In this document: positions 1 to 8,065 of the stretch, in pieces
Layout: every line of letters starts with the position of its first letter
How positions within the stretch are numbered: the first letter of the stretch is position 1
The notes under the pieces: generated by a model
Databases searched by the model: none
What the model was told of the DNA's origin: nothing
Seen by the model: the letters and a program-made list of their open reading frames with translations, nothing else
Position numbers and translations under genes: made by a program
From: Alphaproteobacteria bacterium
Lineage (GTDB): Bacteria; Myxococcota_A; UBA796; GCA-2862545
Assembly (NCBI GenBank): GCA_020632915.1
Contig: JACKEP010000018.1
Location: 1-64,000, forward strand
Direction: 5' to 3'
DNA: 64,000 nucleotides

Positions 1-15
1 CCCAGGCAGGTGACC

Positions 16-675
16 ATGTCGCGTGAGACCGTCCAGATCCCCCCCGAGCTGCGCGAGCTGCTCGTCTTCGCGTGGGACCTCATCAGCGGAGGCTTCGACG
101 ACGACATGATCGTCGTCGGGGACGACGCCATCCAGACCGACCACGGCCGCGGCGGCCTCGTCGCCGAGGAGGGCCCGGCCCGCTTCACCTTCTTCCCGCC
201 GGGCAAGGGCGAGAAGTGGACGATCGAGCTCACGCTCGACGAGCTGGAGGCCGCAGGGTCGGGGGCCACCTCCATCGCCGTGGTCAAGGGCGCGATGGGC
301 TCCGACGACCAGGACGACGACGACGACTTCGACGACGCCTTCGGCGACGAGGGTGACGACGACGACGACATGAACGGCGACACGGCCGCGATGCTGATGC
401 GGCTCGCCAAGGCGATGCAGGCCGCACCGCCGGCCGAGCCCGACGAGCCGGAGGCCCGCACGCTGCTGGCCGAGGTGCGCACGCGCGGCTGGATCGAGCT
501 GCTCCCCGACGGCGACGTGGCCGATCTGAGCGAGGTCACCGAGCAGATCGTGGCGGGCCGAGGCTCGGCCGAGAGCAAGGTCAAGGCGCTGATGAAGGCG
601 TGGTTCAACCACGACGCCGTCGACGACGTGTACGTGTCGGACGACGACCTCGTGGCACTCGTCGATCAGTGGTGA
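16..675 (+). CDS. Acidic hypothetical protein
   Basis: A 219-residue protein I do not recognise. The middle (about residues 98-122) is almost pure Asp/Glu, with runs of five aspartates. It is flanked by an N-terminal segment with a beta-rich look (about residues 30-80) and a C-terminal helical part containing an ELLPDGDV segment. No signal peptide or membrane segment is seen, so it is probably cytosolic. I chose the ATG at 16 because AGGTG lies 3 bases upstream. A GTG two codons earlier at 10 is possible, and because the gene begins at the window edge a still earlier start cannot be excluded. It runs toward the minus-strand helicase gene. The acidic linker may tether two small domains, which is inference only. 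Confidence 0.7.
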   Translation: MSRETVQIPPELRELLVFAWDLISGGFDDDMIVVGDDAIQTDHGRGGLVAEEGPARFTFFPPGKGEKWTIELTLDELEAAGSGATSIAVVKGAMGSDDQDDDDDFDDAFGDEGDDDDDMNGDTAAMLMRLAKAMQAAPPAEPDEPEARTLLAEVRTRGWIELLPDGDVADLSEVTEQIVAGRGSAESKVKALMKAWFNHDAVDDVYVSDDDLVALVDQW

Positions 676-810
676 TCACCTGCTCCGGCTGATTCTCGGG
701 ACGGTGGCCGGACGGCTTGGGGCGTCGGTGGGGCTACGCGCTGCCGGCTGATGTTCGGGGCTCGGCTCCGTCGGGCTGACACGCCCTCCTGCGCCGCCCC
801 CTCACCGCCG

Positions 811-855
811 GCTGCGCTTCGCGGCGGACCGGATCGAGGCCGTCCGGGTGGGGCG
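811..855 (+). repeat. 45 bp direct repeat, copy 1
   Basis: Positions 811-855 match 925-969 with only two mismatches (T/G and A/G near the middle). Copies start 114 bp apart in non-coding DNA. The shared core begins GCTGCGCTTCGCGGCGGACC. Confidence 0.75.
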
Positions 856-924
856 GCGTGCCCGGGGGCCGGTGCGGTGAGCGGGAGGGGGAGGTCGGGC
901 CGGACGGGGCGCGGCGTCGGTGAC

Positions 925-969
925 GCTGCGCTTCGCGGCGGACCGGAGCGGGGCCGTCCGGGTGGGGCG
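925..969 (+). repeat. 45 bp direct repeat, copy 2
   Basis: Second copy of the repeat at 811-855, 43 of 45 bases identical. No terminal inverted repeats or target duplications are seen that would make it an insertion element. Confidence 0.75.
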
Positions 970-1033
970 TCGCCGGCGGGGCCCGTCGCAGCGGGCCCAT
1001 GGCGGCGGGCCCGACGGCGTGCTGCGGGCGCGA

Positions 1034-2941
1034 TCAGTCGAGCTCGAGGAGGTCGTCGAGGTCGCTGGTGTCGGGCTTCTTGGCCTTCGGCTTGGCCTTG
1101 GACTTGGCCTTGGGCTTCGGGGCGTCGGCCGGGGGCGCGGTGTCGGCGGCGGCGGGCGGGGCGTCGTCGAGCTCGAGGAGGGCGTCCAGCTCGGGCTTGG
1201 CGGCGGTGGCCTCGGGGGCGCTGTCGCTGCCGCCCTTCTTGCGGCGGCTGCGCTTGCGCTTGCGCTTGCCGTCGGTCTCGGCGGCGGGCGGGGCGGCGTC
1301 GTCGACGTCGAGCAGGGCGTCGAGGTCGGCGGCCTCGGGCTTGCGCTCGCGCTTGTCGCGGCGCTCGCTGCGCTCGGGACGGTCGCTGCGGTCGCTGCGG
1401 TCGCCGCGGTCGCCGCGGTCGCCGCGCTCGTTGCGCTCGCCGCGACGCCCCTTGCGACGGCCGCCACGATCGTCGTCGCGCGACTCGCGGCGCTCGAGCT
1501 TGGCGTTGCGGGCCTCGATGACGGCCTCGACCGTGGACAGGCCGCTGGCGGCGGCGCGGCGCTCGCGATCCCAGGTGAAGAAGGCGCGCAGCGCGGCGGC
1601 GAGCAGCATGGTGCCGTCGGGGCGCTCCATCAGGGCGCGGACGGTGGGGAGGTAGGACTCGAAGACCAGGCTGCCCATGGCCTTCTTGATCTGGCGGGCC
1701 TGGCGCTCCACCCGCATCCGCACGGCGTCTTCGGCCGACGGCAGCTCGCGCTGCACGAACGGGATCTTGTGGCGGGTCTCGAGGATCTTGCGGGTGGACA
1801 GGTCGGTGCCGCCCACGATGCTGATCGCCGTGCCCTTCTTGCCGATGCGGCCGGTGCGGCCGGTGCGGTGCAGGTAGACCGCGGGATCCTGGGGCAGGTG
1901 GTAGTTGATGACGTGGGACAGGTCGGAGATGTCGATGCCGCGGGCGGCGACGTCGGTGGCCACGAGGAAGCGCACCTCGCCGGCCTTGACCTTGTCCATG
2001 ACCTGCGTGCGCCGGGCCTGGGACAGCTCGCCGCTGATCAGCTGGGCGTCGAGGCCCTGGCGGTCGAGGAACGTGGCCACGGTGGCGGTGTCTTCGCGCG
2101 TGTTGCAGAAGATGATCGCCGAGGTGGGGTCCTCGATGTCGATGACGTAGAGCAGCGCGCGCACGCGGTGCATCTCGGCGCTCGAGTCGTAGAGCACGTG
2201 CTCGATGAGCTCGACGCCGTCGGCGTCGGTGGACAGGCGCACGTCGAGCGGGTCGTGCAGGTAGCGCTGCACGATGCGCTGGGTGTCGTCGGAGATCGTG
2301 GCGCTGAACAGGAGCACCTGGCGCTCGGCGTTCGTGGCGTCGATGATCGACGTGACGTCCTCGTAGAAGCCCATCGACAGCATCTCGTCGGCCTCGTCGA
2401 GGCAGACCATGGTGATGGCGCTGGCGTCGAGGTTGCCGCGACGGATGTGGTCGAGCACGCGACCGGGCGTGCCGACGAGGATCTCGGCGCCGGCGGCGAG
2501 CGCCTGCTCCTGCGGACCCATCGCGAGGCCGCCGACCAGCGTGACGACGCCGACGTCGCGGTACTTGGCGATGGCCTCGGCCTGCTCGGCCGTCTGCTGC
2601 GCGAGCTCGCGCGTGGGCTCGAGCACCAGCGCGAACGGCTTGCGCGTGCCGTCCGGGGTGCGCTCGATGATCGGCACCATGAAGGCGGCGGTCTTGCCCG
2701 TGCCGGTCTTGGCGCGGACGATCATGTCCTTGCCGGCGATGGCCGGGTCGATGCTCTGGGCCTGCACCGGCGTGGCGGTGGAGAAGCCCATCTCGAGGAT
2801 GCCGCGCAGGGTCTCCTCGCGGATCGGGAAGTCCGCGAAGTCGCGGTCGGAGACGTAGTCGGCGCCCTTGGGCGCAGCGGTGGTGTCGTCGGCGGACGCC
2901 GACGCGGCGCCCTCGGTCGGGGCGTCGTCGTGTTCGGTCAT
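1034..2941 (-). CDS. DEAD-box ATP-dependent RNA helicase
   Basis: A 635-residue RNA helicase. Seen: the Q-motif region (about residues 35-62), motif I AKTGTGKT (77-84), PTREL (109-113), TPGR (158-161), DEAD (182-185), SAT (213-215), ARGID (333-337) and HRTGRTGR (358-365). After the core and a DbpA/CsdA-like middle region comes a low-complexity tail: an RG/RD-rich stretch (about 485-535), then Lys/Arg-rich linkers separating three copies of a short acidic LDALL(D/E)xDD-type motif ending the protein. Such basic tails usually bind RNA; the acidic motifs could be partner-docking peptides (inference). I chose the ATG at 2941 because GAGGA sits just upstream; the frame stays open further but that extension is Arg-rich and lacks a ribosome site. 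Likely roles are ribosome assembly or RNA turnover. Confidence 0.93.
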   Translation of the reverse strand: MTEHDDAPTEGAASASADDTTAAPKGADYVSDRDFADFPIREETLRGILEMGFSTATPVQAQSIDPAIAGKDMIVRAKTGTGKTAAFMVPIIERTPDGTRKPFALVLEPTRELAQQTAEQAEAIAKYRDVGVVTLVGGLAMGPQEQALAAGAEILVGTPGRVLDHIRRGNLDASAITMVCLDEADEMLSMGFYEDVTSIIDATNAERQVLLFSATISDDTQRIVQRYLHDPLDVRLSTDADGVELIEHVLYDSSAEMHRVRALLYVIDIEDPTSAIIFCNTREDTATVATFLDRQGLDAQLISGELSQARRTQVMDKVKAGEVRFLVATDVAARGIDISDLSHVINYHLPQDPAVYLHRTGRTGRIGKKGTAISIVGGTDLSTRKILETRHKIPFVQRELPSAEDAVRMRVERQARQIKKAMGSLVFESYLPTVRALMERPDGTMLLAAALRAFFTWDRERRAAASGLSTVEAVIEARNAKLERRESRDDDRGGRRKGRRGERNERGDRGDRGDRSDRSDRPERSERRDKRERKPEAADLDALLDVDDAAPPAAETDGKRKRKRSRRKKGGSDSAPEATAAKPELDALLELDDAPPAAADTAPPADAPKPKAKSKAKPKAKKPDTSDLDDLLELD

Positions 2942-3198
2942 GCAATCCTCATGCGGGGAACGCGCCGCGCGTGCGGCGCAGGGTCGTGGGTCGGTGCGTC
3001 GCCTCCGTGGTCGCGACGCGTGCTCTGGACCCCGGCCATGGTTCCGCCGAGGTCGATGCGCGCAGCCTGTGTATTCGGGTTGGCGGTCGCGCACCACGGG
3101 GGGACCGGTCCGGACCGGGACGCTCGCGGGCTTGCGCGGCGGCGCCCGCCACGGGTACGGGGGTGGGCGGCGTCCGAGGTGGGCGTCCGGGAGGTGGC

Positions 3199-4119
3199 GT
3201 GCGGGTCGCGATCACCGGCGGCACGGGGACGATCGGGACGGCGCTCGCGTCGGCCCTGCGTGCCCGTGGCGACGAGGTGATCGTGCTGACGCGGCAGGCC
3301 GAGACCCGCCCGGGCCAGGTCCGCTGGGATCCGAAGCGCGGCGTGCCCCAGGTGCGCCAGCTCGAAGGGATCGACGCGCTCGTCAACCTCACCGGGGAGC
3401 CGCTCGCCACGCGCCCGTGGACGCGGCCGCGCCGTGAGCTGCTACGGGCGAGCCGCGTCGAGGCCACCGAGAACCTGCTCGCGTCGCTGGCGCGCCTCGA
3501 CGAGCCGCCCGTCGTGTTCGTCGGTGTCGGCACGCTGGGGCTGTTCGGCGACCGCGGCGACGCCTGGATCGACGACGACGAGTGTCCCGGCACCGGCTTC
3601 CTCGCCGAGCTCGGCCTCGCCTGGGAGCAGGCCCACCTCGCGTCGCGCGACGTGCTCGGGGCCCGCGCGGCGGTGCTGCGCATGGGCATGGTCATGGCGT
3701 CCACGGGCGGCGCGCTGCCGCTGCTGGTGGGGCCGATGCGGCACGGCTTCGGGGGGTGGCTGGGCGACGGGCGCCAGTTCAACGCCTGGATCTCCCTCGA
3801 CGACTGCGTGCGCGCCCTGCTGCACCTGCTCGACACGCCGGCGTGTTCCGGGCCGTTCAACGGATCGGTCCCCGAGCCCAGCCGCAGCCGCGACTGGGTC
3901 CAGAGCCTGGGCCGCGCGTGCGGGCGCGAGGTCCACGGTCACGCGCCGAAGTGGGCCGTCCGCGGCGCGCTGGGCGAGCTCGCCGACGCGGTCTTCCTCG
4001 CCAGCACCCGCGCCCGGCCGCGCAAGCTGCTCGACGCCGGGTTCACGTTCGTCGACACCGACATCGACGCGCTCCTGCGGCGCATCGTCACCGAGCTCGA
4101 CCGCCCCCCGCCGTCCTGA
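3199..4119 (+). CDS. TIGR01777-family NAD(P)-dependent epimerase
   Basis: A 306-residue extended short-chain dehydrogenase/epimerase, the usual length for the YfcH/TIGR01777 family. It opens with VAITGGTGTIGTAL, a Rossmann dinucleotide-binding GxxGxxG signature, and contains the family-typical VNLTGEPL segment and an FVGVGTLGLFG stretch. The GTG at 3199 is preferred because GGGAGGTG precedes it and the Rossmann strand starts at once; the frame is open for 76 further codons of Arg/Gly-rich sequence with no ribosome site. It diverges from the helicase gene and converges with trmB across only 19 bp. The substrate of this family is unknown; a nucleotide-sugar or cell-division-linked role is often suggested but not shown here. 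Confidence 0.88.
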   Translation: MRVAITGGTGTIGTALASALRARGDEVIVLTRQAETRPGQVRWDPKRGVPQVRQLEGIDALVNLTGEPLATRPWTRPRRELLRASRVEATENLLASLARLDEPPVVFVGVGTLGLFGDRGDAWIDDDECPGTGFLAELGLAWEQAHLASRDVLGARAAVLRMGMVMASTGGALPLLVGPMRHGFGGWLGDGRQFNAWISLDDCVRALLHLLDTPACSGPFNGSVPEPSRSRDWVQSLGRACGREVHGHAPKWAVRGALGELADAVFLASTRARPRKLLDAGFTFVDTDIDALLRRIVTELDRPPPS

Positions 4120-4138
4120 TCGCCGGACGGGGCGGGCC

Positions 4139-4909
4139 TCACACGGAGGTGCGGCGGACCTCGACGGCGTAGACCGGCAGCCCGCGCAGGCGGAACTTGC
4201 GCTGGTAGTTGGTCTCGATGTCGTCGGGCCACGGGGCGGGTCCGGTGGTGACGTCCTCGCTGCGGCCGATCACCTCCAGCGGCAGCCGGGGCAGGGGCTC
4301 GCCCTCCGGCCCGCGGTCGAGCAGCTCCAGCACGCGGTCGACGTTGGGGCGGTGGTCGGACTTCAGCCGCAGCCAGCCGCCCGGACGCAGCAGCGACACC
4401 ACGTCCTCGAGGAACCAGCGCGAGATCAGGCGGTTCTTCTCGTGCCGCTCCTTGGGCCACGGGTCGGGGTGGTTGACGTACAGGCCGTCGAGCGAGCCCG
4501 GCTCGAAGAGATCGTCGAGGAAGGCGGCGTGGTAGCGCACGCTGCGGGCGTTGGTGACGCCGGCCGCGGCGAGCTTGCGCGCGAGCAACACTGTGCGCTT
4601 GTAGCGGATCTCGAGCCCGACGAGGTTCCAGTCGGGGTGGCGCCGGGCGAGCTCGGTGAGGAAGAAGCCGTTGCCGCTGCCGATCTCGACGTGGAGCGGG
4701 CCCGGTCGGCCGAACTCGGCGTCCCACGCGCCCCGCCGCCGCCACGCCTCGTCGGCCGGCAGCAGCACGGGGCCGAAGTCGCGGTGGGAGGTGGTGTAGG
4801 GGTTGACGTCGCCGCGGCGCAGCTCCTCGGGCCGCCGGTCGCGGTAGCGAGGACGACCGTCCTCACCCTCCCGACGGGGTTGGGGCGTTGGCCTTCCACG
4901 CACTGCCAT
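4139..4909 (-). CDS. trmB: tRNA (guanine-N7)-methyltransferase TrmB
   Basis: A 256-residue SAM-dependent methyltransferase that makes m7G46 in tRNA variable loops. Seen: the SAM-binding strand HVEIGSGNGFFLTELA (about residues 72-87), GLEIRYKR (about 97-104), and the diagnostic YVNHPDPWPKERHEKNRL block (about 143-160), then a C-terminal ETNYQRKF motif. All fit TrmB. The N-terminal 40 residues are a basic, Arg-rich extension. It is the last gene of the rnz-dinG-moaD-moaE-trmB operon and its start overlaps the end of moaE by 47 bp, so it is probably translationally coupled. GGAGA lies 9 bases before the ATG. Confidence 0.95.
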   Translation of the reverse strand: MAVRGRPTPQPRREGEDGRPRYRDRRPEELRRGDVNPYTTSHRDFGPVLLPADEAWRRRGAWDAEFGRPGPLHVEIGSGNGFFLTELARRHPDWNLVGLEIRYKRTVLLARKLAAAGVTNARSVRYHAAFLDDLFEPGSLDGLYVNHPDPWPKERHEKNRLISRWFLEDVVSLLRPGGWLRLKSDHRPNVDRVLELLDRGPEGEPLPRLPLEVIGRSEDVTTGPAPWPDDIETNYQRKFRLRGLPVYAVEVRRTSV

Positions 4910-5288
4910 CCTCGTAGATCTCCTTCTTCCAGATGGGGACGCGCGCCTTGAGCGCCTCGATGGCGTGCCGGCTCGCGGCGTAGGCGGCGTCGCGGTGGGG
5001 GGTGGCGACCACGATCGCCACGCTGGTCTCGCCGAGCGGCACCACGCCGAGGCGGTGCACGATCGCGGCGCGGGCGCCCGGCCACTGGCTGGCCACCTCG
5101 GCGACGATCTCGGCGAGCTGCGCGAGCGCCATCGTCTCGTAGGCCTCGTACTCCAGCCGCACCACGGCGCGGCCTTCGAAGCGATCGCGGGTGACGCCCA
5201 GGAACGTGAGCACCGCCCCTGCGCCCGGATGGGCGACGGCGTCCTCCAGGGCGCGCGGGTCGATCGGCAGGCGGGTCAAGCCGATCAT
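4863..5288 (-). CDS. moaE: Molybdopterin synthase catalytic subunit MoaE
   Basis: A 141-residue MoaE. It joins MoaD to convert precursor Z (cyclic pyranopterin monophosphate) to molybdopterin. Seen: the central LEYEAYETMA segment, the HRLG(x)5GE block with GVVPLGETSV (residues 81-90), HRDAA, and the conserved C-terminal VPIWKKE with the catalytic-region lysines followed by W...N. The length fits the family. Its ATG overlaps the moaD stop by 4 bp (ATGA), so the two subunits are coupled and made together. Confidence 0.96.
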   Translation of the reverse strand: MIGLTRLPIDPRALEDAVAHPGAGAVLTFLGVTRDRFEGRAVVRLEYEAYETMALAQLAEIVAEVASQWPGARAAIVHRLGVVPLGETSVAIVVATPHRDAAYAASRHAIEALKARVPIWKKEIYEDGSAWKANAPTPSGG

Positions 5289-5524
5289 CCGCCCCCCACC
5301 GGCGGCAGGAACGCCACCTCGTCGCCCGGCGCCGCGATCGCATCGCCGGCCACGTAGGTGGCGTTGATCGCGAAGGCGACGGGCAACGCAGCCTCGGGCG
5401 TGCCGGCGAACAGGCGCGCGTACAGCGCCGCCACCGGGACCGGGGCGTCGAGGGGCACCTGCTGCTCGACGCATCCGCGCCGTTCGCGCAGCAGGCCGAA
5501 GTACAGGACCCGGAGGGTGTCCAT
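5285..5524 (-). CDS. moaD: Molybdopterin synthase sulfur-carrier subunit MoaD
   Basis: A 79-residue ubiquitin-fold sulfur carrier. It begins LRVLYFGLLRER and ends in the required Gly-Gly (here PPVGGG), whose terminal glycine is thiocarboxylated during molybdopterin synthesis. GGAG lies a short distance upstream of the ATG. It sits 27 bp downstream of the helicase gene and overlaps moaE by 4 bp. No other molybdenum cofactor genes are seen apart from the CinA-like protein at 13.7 kb, so the rest of the pathway must lie elsewhere. Confidence 0.94.
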   Translation of the reverse strand: MDTLRVLYFGLLRERRGCVEQQVPLDAPVPVAALYARLFAGTPEAALPVAFAINATYVAGDAIAAPGDEVAFLPPVGGG

Positions 5525-5551
5525 GGTAGGTCTCCGTGCGCGCCCGGGGTC

Positions 5552-8065
5552 CTATCGACCCGGGGGCCCGGCGTCGCCCTGAACCCGCCGGTGCGCGAAG
5601 AACCGTTCGATCTCGTCCCGCACCCGCGTCCACGGCCCCTTGACGCGGCGCGCAGGGGGCAGGGCCGCCAGCAGGCGCGTGCCGTAGCTGCGCTCGTGCA
5701 CGCGGGCGTCGAGCAGCAGCACCACGCCCCGGTCGGATCGCGATCGCAGCAAGCGGCCGTAGCCCTGCCGCAGCTTGAGCACCGCGCGCGGCAGCGTGTC
5801 GACGCGGAAGGGGTCGAGGTTGCGGGCGACCAGGCGCTCGTGACGGGCCTGGGCCAGCGGATCGGTGGGCACCCGGAACGGCAGCCGGGGCAGGATGACG
5901 AGGCGCAGGGCGTCGCCCTTGACGCTCACGCCCTCCCAGAAGGAGTCGGTGCCGACCAGCACGGCGCGGGGGTCCTGGCGGAAGCGGGCGAGCAGGGCGT
6001 GTCGGCTGCCCGCGCCCTGCTGGTGGACGGGCCAGCCGGGCGGCAGCGCGGCGCGCAGGGCGCGGGCGTACGCCTCCACCGCCCGGTGCGACGTGCACAG
6101 GACGAAGGCCCCGCCGTCCGACAGCGTGATCGCGTCCACCATCGCCCGCGCCGTCGCGCGCAGGTAGCCGGGCTGGTCGGGCAGCGGCAGGTCGCGCGGC
6201 AGGCCGAGCATCGCCTGGTGGAAGTGATCGAACGGACTGTCGAGCACGAGCTCGGTGGCCGCCGACAGGCCGTGCCGCCCGCGCCAGAACGCGAAGTCCC
6301 CGCCCACCGACAGGGTGGCCGACGTGCACACCGTGCCCGGCACCACCTGCCACAGCAGCGTGCGCAGGCTGGCTGCGACGTCGACCGGAGCGCTCGACAC
6401 CGCGGCGGAAGGGGTGTGGCCGCGTCGGGTGGCGAGCTCGATCCACTGGACGTGGTCGGGGCCACCCGGCCCGTCCGGAGGCGGGTCCGCCAGGATGCCC
6501 CGCAGGGCGACACCGTGGGCGACCAGGCGACGCCACGCGCGCACGATCTCCAGGAGCGGCTGCGAGCGGGCCTCGGGCAGCTTGTGCTCGGACAGGGCCA
6601 CGCGGATGGCGTCGAGCTCGGCGGTGACCTCGTCGAGGGCGCGCACGAGCGCACCGAGCTGGGGGCGCACCACGTCGGTCCACTCGGCGCCCTCGCGGAA
6701 CGCGGCGTCGAGGCGCCGCGTCGGGTCCTCGGGTGCGAGCACGCCGGCCACCTCGGCCAGCCGCGCGTCGGCCGCCCGGGGGAGCGCGGCCGCCAGGTCC
6801 TTGCTGACCTCGGCGGCGTGCACGGCGTGGCTGCGCAGATCGTCGGGGACCACGGTGAGCGTGGGCAGGAAGGTCAGGAGCCGGTCGAGGGCACCGGGCT
6901 TGTCGCGCCGCGGCAGCAGGGGCTGCACCGCGCGACGGATGGCCAGGGCGGTGACGCGGGTGGCGCCGAGCCCGGTCGCCACGTCTTCGAGGTGGTGGGC
7001 CTCGTCGAGGATCACGCGGTCGTAGGCGGGCAGCACGCCGTGTCCGGCCTCGTGGCGCAGGGCGAGGTCGGCCATGAGCAGGGCGTGGTTGACGATGACG
7101 AGGTGGGCGCCGCCGGCGGTGCGGCGCGCTGTGTAGAAGTGGCAGGTCTCGTAGTGCTCGCAGCGCATCCGCAGCGTCAGGTCGGTGTCGGACTCGACCC
7201 GCTCCCACACGTCGCGGTCAACCAACTCGGCCAGATCGGTCCGGCTGCCCGACGCCGTGGTCTGCGACCACGTGACGAGGTGGTCGAGCTGCTCGCGAGC
7301 CTCGGGCGACAGCTCCTCCTGCTCCTCCAGCGCGAGCCCCAGGCGGCGCTTGCAGAGGTAGTTGTTGCGCCCCTCCAGCACGGCCACCCGCACGTCGAGG
7401 CCGGCGCGCTCGAGCAGCGGCAGGTCGGAGGCGAGGAGCTGGGCCTGCAGGGCGCGGGTGTGGGTGGAGATCACCACCTTGCGCTGGTTGGCCACGGCCC
7501 AGAGGGCGGCGGGCACGAGGTAGGCGAGCGACTTGCCGGTGCCGGTGCCGGCCTCGACGAGCAGCGGGGTGCCGGCGTTGAGCGCCTCGGTGACGGCGGC
7601 GGCCATGCGTCGCTGGGCCGGGCGCACCTCGCCGCCGGGCATGCTCGCGACGAGCTGTTCGGACAGGAGCCGGTCCACCTCGGCGGGATCGACGCGGACG
7701 GGGGCCTTGTCCCAGGGCTCGACCACCCAGGTGGACACCGACACGGCGCTGTCGACGATCACGAAGCCGACGCCGTCGTTGGCGAACTGGTGGGCCAGCG
7801 CGAGGTCCGGGTCGGACGGTCGGGTGTTGCCGGACGGGTGGTTGTGGATGACGACCTGGCCCGACCGCGGCCGGCCGAGGATCGCCAGCACCTTGTCCTC
7901 GGTGCCGCGCGCCGCGACCGCGATGCCGGTCACGATGCCGTGCTCGACGTCACCGACGGCGAACACCTCGACACCCCCCGCGTCGGCGATGGCCTCACGC
8001 AAGGCGTCGGCGGCCGGCGGTGTGAACCGCAGCCCGCGCGGCAGCGGCGCGCCCGATCCACTCAC
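5552..8065 (-). CDS. RadC-like JAB domain fused to DinG/XPD-family helicase
   Basis: An 837-residue fusion. Residues 1-120 form a RadC-type JAB/JAMM domain with all expected metal ligands: Glu41, His74-Asn-His76-Pro-Ser-Gly, Ser84 and Asp87. Residues 130-837 form a superfamily-2 DinG/XPD-type helicase: motif I AGTGTGKS (172-179), NYLC with Cys238, Cys302 and Cys308, VNHALL (325-330), DEAH (354-357), and the C-terminal QGYGRLLRS motif VI. The family normally has four Fe-S cysteines; I can align only three, the second being replaced. The GTG start overlaps the rnz stop (GTGA). DinG helicases unwind D-loops, R-loops and G-quadruplexes; RadC JAB function is uncertain. DNA repair or replication restart is the likely role. 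Confidence 0.9.
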   Translation of the reverse strand: MSGSGAPLPRGLRFTPPAADALREAIADAGGVEVFAVGDVEHGIVTGIAVAARGTEDKVLAILGRPRSGQVVIHNHPSGNTRPSDPDLALAHQFANDGVGFVIVDSAVSVSTWVVEPWDKAPVRVDPAEVDRLLSEQLVASMPGGEVRPAQRRMAAAVTEALNAGTPLLVEAGTGTGKSLAYLVPAALWAVANQRKVVISTHTRALQAQLLASDLPLLERAGLDVRVAVLEGRNNYLCKRRLGLALEEQEELSPEAREQLDHLVTWSQTTASGSRTDLAELVDRDVWERVESDTDLTLRMRCEHYETCHFYTARRTAGGAHLVIVNHALLMADLALRHEAGHGVLPAYDRVILDEAHHLEDVATGLGATRVTALAIRRAVQPLLPRRDKPGALDRLLTFLPTLTVVPDDLRSHAVHAAEVSKDLAAALPRAADARLAEVAGVLAPEDPTRRLDAAFREGAEWTDVVRPQLGALVRALDEVTAELDAIRVALSEHKLPEARSQPLLEIVRAWRRLVAHGVALRGILADPPPDGPGGPDHVQWIELATRRGHTPSAAVSSAPVDVAASLRTLLWQVVPGTVCTSATLSVGGDFAFWRGRHGLSAATELVLDSPFDHFHQAMLGLPRDLPLPDQPGYLRATARAMVDAITLSDGGAFVLCTSHRAVEAYARALRAALPPGWPVHQQGAGSRHALLARFRQDPRAVLVGTDSFWEGVSVKGDALRLVILPRLPFRVPTDPLAQARHERLVARNLDPFRVDTLPRAVLKLRQGYGRLLRSRSDRGVVLLLDARVHERSYGTRLLAALPPARRVKGPWTRVRDEIERFFAHRRVQGDAGPPGR

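Larger units (their letters stand above)
676..1033. other. Non-coding stretch between convergent genes
   Basis: These 358 bases lie between two genes that point at each other. I see no credible gene: open frames here are Pro/Arg-rich shadows without a ribosome site. The stretch holds a 45 bp direct repeat (listed separately) and very GC-rich potential stems. No T-rich terminator tail is evident. Confidence 0.6.

Noticed and set aside
666..2945. Large open frame (759 codons) on the minus strand across the helicase gene
   Set aside because: It is in a shifted frame relative to the helicase, is Arg/Pro-rich, and has no domain; a shadow of GC-rich codon bias.
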